A stretch of DNA of 64,000 bases from Plotosus lineatus (GCA_024760905.1 CM045735.1:33071749-33135748); one strand, 5' to 3'. Counted from the first letter of the stretch, positions 39,408-51,777 are shown. Notes: a model not told the origin generated them from the letters alone. Translations and numbers: made by a program.

Positions 39408-40060
39408 ATGCCATCATAGCGATGCTCATAGGCCTGCTGGACACATGCAGTACATAATAACACTTACAGTGACACTGACGGCTCAGGAAAGACCGCCAAA
39501 CTTTACAATAATAACATGCAATATCATTTAAAGCACATTAATATGACCATTATGCTGGAGAAACGTGGAATGTAATTTACCGGAATCTGGACTGATTTGG
39601 AGCATGTTGAGCCGAAGGCTGAGTCCGCAAGTTGTGTGATGTCATTTTTTTCAGAGTCGACAAAGATATTATTGCCGTGTTAAATAAAAAAAAACCCATG
39701 CATGGTTAATGTGCCTTGTTGGAGATCAGGTTCATGGGACCGCTTCCCTCTTTTGCTCATTTTAAAATAAATGTTTCAGTGAAAATCTAGATGCAGTAGG
39801 TCAATAAATTTCTGAACAATTAGCAACATGAACCGTGGTTTTGTTTTTAGCGGGAATTTCCAGATCCTGTATAAAAACAAATTCTATTGGCTGAAGGCAT
39901 TCCTGACAATCTGCACTTCCCAATCACGGCATGGCTCTTATTATACTGGGCTCTTCACACACTATGACTGTAGATAAGAGGACGGAAACACGATTGTGTC
40001 AGGATGACATGCCGGGAGCTCTGCAGTTGCCATATTTTTTCCAACGAAAGCACTACCTCC

Positions 40061-40362
40061 GGTTAAATTAGCCATCAGTGCTGTCAACCAACAGGGTGCT
40101 GATGGAAATTGGACTACTGTTGGTCGAAGACGTCGAAGAAGGAGAGGCGGGAGGCGTGTCCGTAGGCAGAGAGAGAAGAGGAACTGTGTGAGCCTAGGAC
40201 TGAGAGTAGGGACTTTGAATGTTGGAACTATGCAAGGAAAAGATAGGGAGCTGGCGGACATGATGCAGAGGAGGAAGGTGGACATACTGTGTGTTCAGGA
40301 GACCAGGTGGAAAGGTAGCAAGGCTAGAAGCTTAGGAGCAGGGTTTAAGCTGTTTTATAATG
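40061..40362 (+). mobile_element. RTE LINE 5' fragment (left arm of inverted pair)
   Basis: Leader (GCCATCAGTGCTGTCAACCA) and the start of the endonuclease (MMQRRKVDILCVQETRWKGS), stopping at FKLFYN. It meets an opposed fragment directly at 40363. Confidence 0.9.
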
Positions 40363-41118
40363 CTCTCCTGCACCAACATGTCCATTGAAGTCTGCACCAA
40401 TGACCACTCTTTCACCTCTGGGGGTACTCTGCATCACTTCATCTAACTCACTCCAGAATCTCTCATTGTCTTCTTGCTCACATCCTGCCTGTGGGGCATA
40501 AACACTAACAACATTGAACATCACACCTTCAATTTCTAACTTGAGACTCATCACTCTGTCTGACACTCTTTTCTCTTCTAGAACATTCCTGACAAACCCC
40601 TCCTTCAAGATGACTCCTACTCCATTTCTCTTCCCATCCACACCATGAAAAAACATCTTAAACCCCGATAGTAAGCTTCTAGCCTTGCTACCTTTCCACC
40701 TGGTCTCCTGAACACACAGTATGTCCACCTTCCTCCTCTGCATCATGTCAGCCATCTCTCTACCTTTTCCTGTCATAGTTCTAACATTCAAAGTCTTTAC
40801 TCTCAATCCTAGACTCATGCTTTTCATCTTCTCTCTCTGCCTACGGACACGCCTCCCGCCTCTCCTCCTTCGACCTCTCCTTCTTCGACCGACAGTAGTC
40901 CAATTTCCACCAGCACCCTGTTAGTTAACAGCACTGATGGCAGTCGTCATTAACCCGGACCTCGACTGATCCGGTATGAAATTTGTCTTTACAGTTTTCA
41001 TTTTGTATTCTGGCAAAAGTTTTACGCCGAATGCCCTTCCTGTCGCAACCTTCTGCATTTATCCGGGCTTGGGACCGGCGTAAGCGCGGTTACTTGTTTG
41101 TGCCCACCCTCACGGCTG

Positions 41119-41128
<10 letters not shown>
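40363..41128 (-). mobile_element. RTE LINE 5' fragment (right arm of inverted pair)
   Basis: On the minus strand: leader from 41128 (TGCAGCCGTGAGGGTGGGCA), then endonuclease (VQETRWKG, GADFNGHVG), ending at the asparagine/histidine region near 40363. No linker, RT or 3' end. The 5' end abuts a (TTA)n microsatellite. Confidence 0.9.

Positions 41129-41164
<36 letters not shown>
41129..41164. repeat. (TTA)n microsatellite
   Basis: About 11 units at the 5' end of the RTE fragment. Confidence 0.95.
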
Positions 41165-41167
<3 letters not shown>

Positions 41168-41999
41168 TGCATATTTGGCATATTTATTATTATATTACAT
41201 ATGATCCTGAATGACATTTGATATCAGCATTTACAAATAACAAGTAAGAGAGTTCAGGACAAAGAAAAGGTTATAAAGTTAGCAAACCGGTCCCTAGCTG
41301 GCTATGTCTGCCTCGCTTTATATGCATTTGAATCTCAAAAATGCCTGAATGCACAATGCTAAATTTCGCATTGCACAATGGGCAAAAGGCAGTGTATCTG
41401 TCATGCTTCTTAATAAATGGATAAGTTGTTGAATATTTCACGAAAAATTATTCTTTCTTTTCGTCGCCATTTTGGGTTTCCTGCAACCGTTTAATGATTG
41501 GCTCTGATTACCACGGAATGTATTTAAGATAGCCACTGATTCGTAGAAATTGACCTCCCTTGCTGCTGATTAACGAATCACGTGGTAAAATACAACAGTA
41601 ACATCCCGTAAGATTATCGCTAGACTTGGCTTTGGAAGGTAAACACAGATCGAATTTGATGCAATTCATCAGAATTATTGATTAAATATTGTAAAATAAA
41701 ATTGAAAGGAGCATATTTTCCTGAAAGTTTGAAATTTGTATTAATGTCTGAATGAACCTTATTGCTGTATTTTGTTATTTTTCGTATGAATATGGATAAA
41801 TTCGTATAAGCTGGCATCCTTGAAATTGTCTAAAGGTCCATGATGAACTGTGTAAACCTTTTGTGTCATATTAGAAGGAATATATAACTGCAAGTTATTA
41901 AAATTGTCCAGGTCTCAGAAGTTCAATATTGAAATGTGATTCACTTTCACATGACAATGCTCGACCAAAGTATACCATCAAGCCAGGCTAAATCAGCTG

Positions 42000-42718
42000 C
42001 AGTCATACCTCACCTTACGAAATTAATCCGTTCCAGAAGTGGTTTTACTCCTTATTTTTTCGTAAATTGAGTAGCATTTTACATGTAAAAGGCATGATTC
42101 GTTCCAAGGCCCCCAATACTACCCTCTAAACCTTTTTAAAATTATAAAAGTATACCTTTTAAGGCCTCCTTCTGCTTCAATATCGTACTGATGGTAGACG
42201 GGTTTTGGCCATGTTCCTTTGTGATATCACTCAACCGCATGCCACGGGCCCGCTTCTTCTTTTCACTCGCACCGGAAATCACTTTCTTGGGGCCCATGAT
42301 GAATGACAAAAAATAAAGTTGCAATGAGCACACTCGAAAAACTCACGAAACAACAGTAACTCTGTCCTTTACGTGTGTTCGAACTCCGTGACAAACAATG
42401 GGTCGAAGGTACACGAAAAGCATCATGGGTGTTATGGAGATGCGGCTCCCTCTTAGCCAATGGTCGAAGGCACACGAAAAGCATCATGGGTATTTTGAAG
42501 GTACAGCTCCCTCCTAGCCAATGGGAGGCCAGCGGGGCAGGTTATTGGGAGTCCCTCCTAGCCAATGGGAGAGTAATTCGCGCATTGCTTGAATTTTTGA
42601 GATGGCGCGTTTCGTAGCGTGAATTTTGTTCGTATCCAGAGACAGAAATTTTAGGGAAATGCGTTTCGTAACTTGGATTTTTCGTTTGCTGGGTCTTTCG
42701 TAAGATGAGGTACCACTG
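42000..42718 (-). mobile_element. pogo/Tigger-like non-autonomous element
   Basis: Left end CAGTCATACCTCACCTTACG and right end CGTAAGATGAGGTACCACTG are inverted repeats; TA follows at 42719-42720, while the left flank reads TG. The minus strand at 42296-42142 encodes MGPKKVISGASEKKKRARGM then a HTH-like stretch (LSDITKEHGQNPSTISTILK), a Tigger-type N-terminus. It contains a tandem duplication of about 60 bp (CACGAAAAGCATCATGGGT twice, 42412-42490). Confidence 0.82.
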
Positions 42719-42890
42719 TATATGGAAATTACCCAAGGTATTTAGGATTTTTAAAAGCTGTTAAAACGTCCTTGATCAACAGATTACGGCTATGGATGCT
42801 CAAAAATATCACATCAATATACATGAATATAGATGTCAAGCCCTCTAACCTTTCCATTTATGAAATACTGTGGCATTCTTCCTCCTGACA

Positions 42891-42892
<2 letters not shown>

Positions 42893-42938
<46 letters not shown>
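42893..42938. repeat. (CA)n microsatellite
   Basis: About 22 CA units. Confidence 0.95.
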
Positions 42939-42939
<1 letters not shown>

Positions 42940-43534
42940 CTGGGCCTCTGGCTCTCTCTACATGAGCCAAGCAGACATCTGTAGTGAGGAAGGCAGAGGA
43001 GGAGGAGGAGAAAGGTTAACAATGCTGAGAGCGATCGATGTTACACAGGAACCAAGCAGTGAAAGGAAACAAAGCTGAAAGGAACAAATTAACTCCAAAA
43101 ATGCTAATGCGAACATTAACAATAAATTATTAACTAATGGATGTGGCATCTGTACTAGTTATGCCCATGAGGTACACAATACTCAGAAGTCAATTCAGGG
43201 TAATTATTTATTTATTTAGTTTAATGTATAAGCTCAAATGTAAGACACTCGACCAATCCCACTTTAGCATACATCGTTGACCAGTCCCATTCTTATCCAT
43301 TAACAATCAATAGTATGGAGGAAGATAAGTTACTGTAGCGTGGGTGCGACCAAGGCACCTAATCCCCAACTGCTCTCTGGACATCCCAATGTGTGTGGAA
43401 TCCCACTGCTCTGATTGTGTGTGCTCACTCTTTACGTGTGTGTGTGTGTGTCTTCATGTTGGATGGGTTGAATGCTGAGGAAATAATTTACTTCATGGGA
43501 TTAATACAGTATATCAAAATCAAAAATCAAAAAG

Positions 43535-43705
43535 ACTTCACCAATCCCACCCACTTCCACAGACACACTTGACTAATCCCACCCACCTCCAGAGTAACAC
43601 TTGACCTATCACACCTACTTCCCAAGGAACTTTTATCTAATCCCACCCACTTCCACAGACATTCTTGATTAAATCCTACCCACTTCCACAGTCACTCTTG
43701 ACTTT
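43535..43705. repeat. Degenerate minisatellite, about 33-bp unit
   Basis: Five diverged units of the form CTAATCCCACCCACTTCCAC followed by AG.CA..CTTG. Weaker echoes (CGACCAATCCCACTTTAG) extend upstream to about 43245. Confidence 0.65.
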
Positions 43706-44150
43706 CCCTCTTTCAAGGACAATCTTCACAAACTCACCCACTGCTTCACATAAACTTGTCCAATCGGGTCCAACTTGTGTAATCAAAAAGGGTATTCACA
43801 CAGCAACAAGAGAATTGCCTTGCCACTGAGACACTAGTGAATCTCATCGTGATCCAAGCAAATTGCTTATAGACGCGGTGAAAGTCAGCTCTGATTGCCT
43901 AGAAAACACTTATGTTTCCCGCTTCCAAGTGTTTTGTGAATCCGTGAGCACTATACAATCAGTTCCTTGAATGAAGTGTAGATCCACAAGCAGTATCTGA
44001 CTAGCTCAAGACCAACAGCTTATATTATCATTGACTGATATTATTCTAACATGTGTTATCATAAAAATATCTTATTATCATTACTATTGCATACATATAA
44101 AACAGACACTCTTGTGCATTATGAATGAGAAAATTCATGTTAAATATATA

Positions 44151-44151
<1 letters not shown>

Positions 44152-44199
<48 letters not shown>
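44152..44199. repeat. (TA)n microsatellite, left of a pogo insertion
   Basis: About 22 TA units ending exactly at the target TA of the element at 44200. Confidence 0.95.
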
Positions 44200-44202
<3 letters not shown>

Positions 44203-44983
44203 TAAAACCTCCGCTGACGAACGCTTAAGCTCACGAACTTTTCGCCTCAAGAACATTAAATTTGCGAGCATATTGTCTCTGCCGACGAACTAGTTTTCGG
44301 CGGACGAATCAAACCACGCGGTCGAACAGCGCCACGGTGGCGGCCACGAGAAGCTGACGCACGCTCATGGCGTCCCAGTTCGTCACCCCCTTTCTTTGAG
44401 TGCGGACGTGGTTTGTGTTTGCTAGACATTTTGGACCATATTGAGTGTACTTTTGCTATTATGGGGCCGAAAAAGACCCCACCACAGGCGGAGATCATTG
44501 AAAAACACGAACGAGGTGTGCGTTTGTGTGACTCAGCGTCCCAGTACCAGTACGCTAAGTCTACCACCATCCTTAAGAACAAGGAAGCTATTAAGGATGC
44601 GTGTGTGGCTAAGGGTGTTTCCAAACAGTAGGCGTTTCCAAACTCTGCTTCCAAACAGTAAGTCCCTTCCTCCCTCCCTCCTCCTCCCACTCCATTCCAT
44701 CAAGCCATCAACTACCATCACAAAGGTAAATAAAACGACTTTATTATACAGTACAGTTTATTTCTTAAATGTGCTATTGTATTGTAATTAATTATACATA
44801 AAATAAGGTATATTTTTGTGTAGTTTTAAGGCTTATTTAGTAGAAAATTATGTTTTATGGGGACCTGGGAACGGATTATTCTCATTTTAGTGGTTTCTTA
44901 TGGGAAATAAATGTTCGGAAGACGAACTTTTCGCCTTACACACACTTTCTGGGAACCAATTATGTTCGTGAGCAGAGGTATCA

Positions 44984-44986
<3 letters not shown>
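44200..44986 (+). mobile_element. pogo/Tigger-like element, inverted twin of 14075-14857
   Basis: Ends CAGTAAAACCTCCGCTGACG and GAGCAGAGGTATCACTG, TA on both sides. The + strand at 44461-44631 encodes MGPKKTPPQAEIIEKHERGV and the same short HTH-like frame as the twin. The sequence is nearly identical to the twin in reverse orientation, with few differences seen by eye, such as a 4-bp change in the GGGAGG tract. Confidence 0.88.

Positions 44987-45053
<67 letters not shown>
44987..45053. repeat. (TA)n microsatellite, right of a pogo insertion
   Basis: About 32 TA units starting at the element end. Confidence 0.95.
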
Positions 45054-45061
<8 letters not shown>

Positions 45062-45199
45062 TACAAGGTATTCATTAAGTTTTAGAGTAGAAGGAGGATA
45101 TTGATAAGTAGGGGGTGGAAATTGTTTGAGGCAAGCATGGGGATGGGGGTGTCCCCTACCTCAGAGGGTCTGGGGGATGAACCCCAGAAAATTTTTTAA

Positions 45200-46168
45200 A
45201 ATTCATGTGCTCTGTGGTGCATTCTGGGATAATATTTATGAGAAAAGTTCTTTATTTTCTGTAATGTACTGATAAACATTAGACTTTCATATATTTCAGA
45301 TTCATTACACACAACTTAAGTAGTTCAAGCCTTTTATTGTTTTAATATTGATGATTTTAGCAAAAAAGTAAAAAAAAAAACAAAAATCCCAATCTTAAAA
45401 AATTAGCATATTTCATCCGACCAATAAAAAAAGGAGGGGCAGTGGTGGTCTAGTGGTATAAGGTGCCAGATCGCTGATCCAAAGGTTGGGGGTTCGAGTC
45501 CCACTCTCAACAGGGTTGTCACAGCCCCCCCCCTCCCCCCCAGTGCAGCTAACTGGGTTATCAAAGGCCAGCCATGTCTCTCACTGTCTATGGTGTAAGG
45601 CATGTAAAAGAACCATTGCTGACTTTCGACAAGAGTAGGCTGCAAAGCCATCAGCGTGTTTCCACCCTGCGATGGCCTGGCGAGCTTTCCAGGGTGTACT
45701 CTTCCCTCGCCCTGAGTTGGCTGGGATGGGCACCAGCCTCCCCACAACCCTAATTAGGATGAAGCGGTTACAGAAAATGAACTGAACAATAAAAAAATGT
45801 GTTTTTAATACAAAAAAGTCAACCTTCAAATAATTATGTTCAGTTATGCACTCAATACTTGGTCGGGAATCCTTCTGCAGAAATGACTGCTTCAATGCGG
45901 CGTGGCATGGAGGCAATCAGCCTGTCACACTGCCGAGGTGTTATGGAGGCCCAGGATGCTTCAATAGCGGCCTTAAGCTCATCCACAGTGTTGGGTCTGG
46001 TGTCTCTGAACTTTCTCTTCACAATATCCGACAGAGTCTCTATGGGGTTCAGGTCAGAAGAGTTGGCAGGCCAATTGACACTGGACTTAAGGCATTTTGG
46101 CATTTCCTTCTCCCCAGTCTTCCTCCAGACTCTGGCACCTTGATTTCCGAATGACATGCAAAATTTGC
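45200..46168 (-). mobile_element. Tc1-like transposon remnant, C-terminal half
   Basis: The minus strand at about 46115-45852 encodes VNWPANSSDLNPIETLSDIV then TPRQCDRLIASMPRR, the Tc1 transposase C-terminus with its catalytic Glu. The 3' flank (45220-45430) has the AT-rich tail with TTAAAAAATTAGCATATTTC. A SINE (45433-45786) interrupts it and an RTE copy cuts it at about 46170. The left boundary is uncertain. Confidence 0.8.
45433..45786 (+). mobile_element. tRNA-derived SINE, L2-like tail, full length
   Basis: Flanked by the exact 11-bp duplication CAATAAAAAAA (45422-45432, 45787-45797). Head TGGTCTAGTGG (A box) and GGTTCGAGTCC (B box, 45491-45501), the common body, then CCTGCGATGGCCTGGCGAGC...CCCTAATTAGGATGAAGCGG and a TGAA-type end. 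Confidence 0.95.
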
Positions 46169-46172
46169 TTTG

Positions 46173-48741
46173 ATAATGCAGCCGTGAGGGGGGGGCACAA
46201 ACCAGTGTCTTTCCCTCACGCCGGTCCCAAGCCCGGATAAATGCAGAGGGTTGCGTCAGGAAAGGCATCCGGCGTAAAACAAATGCCAAATAAACTATGC
46301 GAATCACAAGAAAGAATGACATACCGGATCGGTCGAGGCCCGGGTTAACAACGACCGCCATCAGTGCCGTCAACCAACAGGGTGCTGATGGAAATTCGAC
46401 TACTGTTGGTCGAAGACGTCGAAGAAGGAGAGGCGGGAGGCGTGTCCGTTGCCAGAGAGAGAAGAGGAAAGGCATGAGCCTAGGACTGAAAGTAGGGACT
46501 TTGAATATTGGAACTATGACAGGAAAAGGTAGAGAGCTGGCTGACATGATGCAGAGGAGGAAGGTGGACATACTGTGTGTTCAGGAGACCAGGTGGAAAG
46601 GTCGCAAGGCTAGAAGCATAGGAGCAGGGTTTAAGCTGTTTTATCACGGTGTGGATGGGAAGAGAAATGGAGTCGGAGTCATCTTAAAGGAGGAGTTTGC
46701 CAGGAATGTTCTAGAAGTGAAAAGAGTGTCAGACAGAGTGATGAGTCTCAAGTTAGAAATTAAAGGTGTGATGGTCAATGTTGTTAGTGCTTATGCCCCA
46801 CAGACAGGATGTGAGCGAGAAGAGAAGGAGAGATTCTGGAGGGAGTTAGATGAAGTGATGGAGAGGACCCCGAGAGGTGAAAGAGTGGTCATTGGGGCAG
46901 ACTTCAATGAACATGTTGGTGGAGGAAACAGAGGGGACGAGGAAGTGATGGGTAGGTTTGGTATCCAGGACAGGAACGCAGAAGGACAGATGTTGGTAGA
47001 TTTTGCAAAAGGATGGAAATGGCTGTGGTGAATACTTTCTTCCAGAAGAGAGAGGAGCATAGGGTGACTTATAAAAGTGGAGGTAGGAGCACACAGGTAG
47101 ACTACATCTTGTGCAGGCGATGTAATTTAAAGGAAGTCAGTGACTGCAAAGTAGTAGCGGGTGAGAGTGTTGCCAAACAGCATAGGATGGTGGTGTGCAG
47201 GATGATGCTGATGGTGAGGAAGGTGAAGAAGGCAAAGGCAGAGCAGAAGACAAAGTGGTGGAAGTTGAAAAAGGAAGAGTGCCGGGGTGTCTTCAAGGAG
47301 GAGTTGAAACAGGCTTTGGGTGGTCAGGAAGTGCTTCCAGATGACTGGACAACTACAGCGAATGTGACCAGGGAGACAGGTAGGAGAATACTTGGTGTGT
47401 CATCTGGAAGGAAAGTAGATAAGGAGACTTGGTGGTGGAATGAGGAAGTGCAGGAGTGTGTACAAAGGAAGAGATTAGCTAAGAAGAAGTGGGACATTGA
47501 CAAAACCGAAGAGAGTAAACAGGAGTACAGGGAGACACAGCGTAAGGCAAAGGTAGCAGTGTCAAAGGCCAAACAGAGCACGTTTGATGACTTGTATGCT
47601 CGGTTGGAAAGTAAGGAGGGAGAAAATGATTTATACAGGTTGGCACAGCAGAGAAATAGGGATGGGAAGGACGTGCAGCAAGTTAGATTGATAAAGGACA
47701 GAGAGGGAAATGTATTGACTGATGACAAAAGTGTGCTGGGAAGATGGAAAGAGTACTTTGAAGAGCTGATGAATGAGGAAAATGAGAGAGAAAAAAGAGT
47801 AGAAGAGGTGACTGTTGAGGACCAGGAAGTAGCAAAGATTAGTAAGGGTGAAGTGAGGAGGGCATTGAAGAGGATGAAGAATGGAAAGGCAGTTGGTCCT
47901 GATGACATACCGGTGGAGGTATGGAAGTGTCTAGGAGAGGTAGCAGTAGATTTTCTGACAAGAACATTTAACAAGGTCTTAGAGAGTGAGAGGATGCCAG
48001 AGGAATGGAGGAGAAGTGGGCTGGTGCCCATTTTTAAGAACAAGGGAGGCGTGCAGAGTTGTGGCAACTACAGAGGGATAAAGTTGATGAGCCATACGAT
48101 GAAGTTATGGGAAAGAATAGTGGAAGCTAGACTAAGGGCAGAGGTCAGCATTTGTGAACAACAGTTTGGTTTCATGCCCAGAAAGAGCACCACAGATGCA
48201 GTGTTTGCCTTGAGGATGTTAATGGAGAAGTACAGAGAAGGTCAGACGGAGCTGCATTGTGCCTTTGTGGATCTGGAGAAAGCATATGACAGGGTGCCGA
48301 GAGAAGAACTGTGGTATTGCATGAGGAAGTCTGGAGTGGCAGAGAAGTATGTTAGAGTGGTGCAGGACATGTATGAGAGATGTAAGACAGTGGTGAGGTG
48401 TGCTGTCGGTGTGACAGAAGAGTTCAAGGTGGAGGTGGGACTGCATCAAGGGTCAGCTCTCAGCCCCTTCTTGTTCGCTATGGTGATGGACAGGCTGACA
48501 GACGAGGTTCGACAAGATTCCCCATGGACTATGATGTTTGCAGATGACATTGTAATCAGTAGTGAGAGCAGAGAACAAGTGCAGGAAAATCTAGAGAGGT
48601 GGAGGTATGCCCTGGAAAGGAGGGGAATGAAGATTAGCCTCAGTAAGACAGAATACATGTGCATGAATGCCAAGGATCAAAGAGGAACGGTGAGATTACA
48701 GGGAGCAGAGATAAGAAAGGTGGAGGATTTTAAGTATCCTC
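46173..48741 (+). mobile_element. RTE-clade LINE copy, longest in window, 3' end missing
   Basis: Leader from 46173 (GCAGCCGTGAGGGGGGGGCA); translated part from about 46474. AP-endonuclease: VQETRWKG, VVIGADFNEHVG, STQVDYILCRR. One frameshift at about 47012, in an A-run, separates the endonuclease from the remainder. The basic linker precedes the RT: AVGPDDIPVEVWK, FVDLEKAYDRVPREELW (motif A), GLHQGSALSPFLFA (motif B), MMFADDIVI (motif C, FADD intact). It stops at VEDFKY (48741), so the C-terminal domain and 3' end are missing. It meets an opposed copy 23 bp later. The proteins would make a target-primed retrotransposition machinery; this copy is dead. Confidence 0.94.
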
Positions 48742-48763
48742 GTTACTCTCAAAGAGAACCTAA

Positions 48764-50898
48764 ACATTTTCATCTTCTACCTCCAGCTCGGCCTCCTGTC
48801 TTTTCCCCAGGGCCACTGTTTCTAAACCATACAACATCGCTGGCCTCAACACTGTCTTGTACACTTTTCTTTTCATTTTTGCCGATACCGTCCTATCACA
48901 CATCACACCGGACACTTTTCTCCAACCATTCCAACCAGCCTGCACACGCTTCTTCACCTCTTTTCCACACTCTCCATTGCTCTGGATTGTTGAGCCTAAG
49001 TATTTAAAATCCTCCACCTTCCTTTTCTCTGCTCCTTGTAACCTCACCATTCCTGTTGGGTCCTTGGCATTCATACACATGTATTCTGTCTTACTGAGGC
49101 TGACCATCATTCCCTTCCTTTCCAGGGCATACCTCCACCTCCCTGGGTTTTCCTGCACTTGTTCTCTGCTCTCACTGCAGATCACAATGTCATCTGCAAA
49201 CATCATAGTCCATGGAGATTCTTGCCTAACCTCATCTGTCAGCCTGTCCATCACCATAGCAAGCAAGAAGGGGCTCAGAGCTGACCCTTGATGCAGTCCC
49301 ACCTCCACCTTGAACTCTTCTGTCACACCGACAGCACACCTCACCACTGTCTTACATCTCTCATACATGTCCTGCACCACTCTAACATACTTCTCTGCCA
49401 CTCCAGACTTTCTCATGCAATACCACAGTTCCTCTCTCGGCACCCTGTCATATGCTTTCACCAGATCCACAAAGGCACAATGCAGCTCCTTCTGACCTTC
49501 TCTGTACTTCTCTATTAACATCCTCAAGGCAAACACTGCATCTGTGGTGCTCTTTCTTGGCATGAAACCAAACTGTTGTTCACAAATGCTGACCTCTGCC
49601 CTTAGTCTTGCTTCCACTACTCTTTCCCATAACTTCATCGTATGGCTCATCAACTTTATCCCTCTGTAGTTGCCACAACTCTGCACATCTCCCTTGTTCT
49701 TAAAAATGGGCACCATTCCTCTGGCATCCTCTCACTCTCTAAGACCTTGTTGAATGTTCTTGTCAGGAAATCTACTGGTTCCTCTCCCTGACACTTCCAT
49801 ACCTCCACCGGTATGTCATCAGGACCAACTGCCTTTCCAATCTTCATCCTCTTCAATGCCCCCCTCATTTCTCCCTTAGTAATCTTTGCTTCTTCCTGGT
49901 CCTCGACGGTCACCTCCTCTACTCTTTTTTCTCTCTCATTTTCCTCATTCATCAGCTCTTCAAAGTACTCTTTCCATCTTTCCATCGCTCTAACTTGCTG
50001 CACGTCCTTCCCATCTCTATTTCTCTGCTGTGCCAACCTGTATAAATCATTTTCTCCCTCTTTACTTTCCAAGTGAGCATACAAGTCATCATACACCCTC
50101 TGTTTGGCCTTTGACACCGCTACCTTCGCCTTACGCTGCTTCTCCCTGTACTCCTGTTTACTCTCTTCGGTCCTCTCTATGTCCCACTTCTTCTTAGCTA
50201 ACCTCTTCTTTTGTACACACTCCTGCACTTCCTCATTCCTCCACCAAGTCTCCTTATCTCCTCTCCTTCCAGATGACACACCAAGTATTCTCCTACCTGT
50301 CTCCCTGATCACATTAGCTGTAGTTGTCCAGTCATCTGGAAGCACTTCCTGACCACCCAAAGCCTGTTTCAACTCCTCCTTGAAGACAACACAACGCTCC
50401 TCCTTTTTCAGCTTCCACCACTTTGTCTTTTGCTCTGCCTTTGCCTTCTTCACCTTCCTCACCATCAGCGTCATCCTGCACACCACCATCCTATACTGTT
50501 TGGCAACACTCTCACCTGCTACTACTTTGCAGTCACTGACTTCCTTCAAATTACATCGCCTACACAAGATGTAGTCTACCTGTGTGCTCCTACCTCCGCT
50601 TTTATAAGTCACTCTATGCGCCTCTCTCTTCTGGAAGAAAGTATTTACCACAGCCATTTCCATCCTTTTTGTAAAATCGATCACCATCTGTCCTTCTGCA
50701 TTCCTGTCCTGGATACCAAACCTGCCCATCACTTCCTTGTCCCCTCTGTTTCCTGCATCAACATGCCCATTGCAGTCTGCCCCAATGACTAGTCTTTCAT
50801 CTTTGGGGGTATTCTGCATCACTTCATCTCGCTCACTCCAGAATTTCTCCTTCTCTTCCAGCTCACATTCTGCCTGTGGGGCATAAGCACTAACAACA
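48764..50898 (-). mobile_element. RTE-clade LINE copy, opposed to the previous one
   Basis: The minus strand runs from endonuclease (50898; GADCNGHVDAGN near 50770) through the linker to RT with FVDLVKAYDRVPREELW, GLHQGSALSPFLLA and MMFADDIVI, then past copy 46173's break to LETVALGKRQEAELEVEDEN near 48764. A deletion/frameshift near 49716-49700 (the RMPEEW region) splits the frame. 5'-truncated inside the endonuclease; the 3' end is missing. Confidence 0.93.
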
Positions 50899-50920
50899 TT
50901 TTATATACATACATATATAT

Positions 50921-51763
50921 CATATTCAACGTAATAAGCATCATGCTCCAATAAGAGTCCTCCCAGTGTTTTTTTATCTTACGTCGAAGAACCGCCCATG
51001 TGTACTGGGAGCAAAATGTTCGATCAAACTTACCAATTTTATTCGATCAGTCTCTATAACTGTAAAATGAGGCGTTCACTTCCTGTAAAAGTGAGTTTCC
51101 ATGGCATTTCAAGAGCCCCTGCCTGGGGAATGTCTATAATGTTCATCAGTAACAACACATTTGATTGTTCCAGCGTGCTTTAAAAAACAGGAAAGTATTT
51201 TGCTGTGTTCTCTTGGTAAATGTCCAACAACCGATGAACCATTACAAACTGCTCCAGCAAAACTATGGGATGCTCTGAATGAATGGAGCAATGAGACAGA
51301 TATGGACCTATCAGAAAGTGAAGACGAGTATTTTTCACCAGATTGTCCTGCTCACTAACTTCATAAACTTAAGCACGTTCCTGGCCATGTGCTTTTGTTT
51401 ATGTTCGTGTTGATTGGTTCAACGTGCCATGTGCTAAAGTTGACATTCATGTAGATTGGCTCGATTTTACTTCTGGAAAAATGTTTAAAAGAAAAGGTTT
51501 AATGGGAGGGAAAAGTAAGGGGTCTTTTTTTTTATTTATGCAGTTTTCTGTTTATTACCAGATTTCATGTGAGTATTTTGGTTGATACCAAAAAGTGAAT
51601 AGCACAAATACAAGTAAAACTCTTTTATTGTCTGTTCTTATTCATGTTTTTCACCTCAATGATAATAAGCACTTACCGTTCAACTCCGCTGCTAACATTT
51701 TAATAAGCGTCCACCCACTCCAATTTCTTAAGCGCCCTGGGCACTTATCACGTTGAATACGGT
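50921..51763 (+). mobile_element. DNA transposon copy with acidic C-terminal frame (unclassified, pogo-like)
   Basis: Imperfect inverted termini CATATTCAACGTAATAAGCA and GCACTTATCACGTTGAATACG. The + strand at 51161-51358 encodes a frame ending KLWDALNEWSNETDMDLSES then EDEYFSPDCPAH and stop. The copy at 62588-63411 is inverted and keeps the same frame end. Confidence 0.7.
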
Positions 51764-51777
51764 ATGTATATATACAT

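Noticed and set aside
46297..48741. Host gene of the craniofacial development protein 2 type
   Set aside because: The endonuclease plus reverse transcriptase order and the several broken copies show a LINE, not a host gene.
47013..49007. A single 664-residue open frame
   Set aside because: Only the part up to about 48741 is RTE protein. The rest is chance read-through into the opposed copy in antisense, so it is not one protein.
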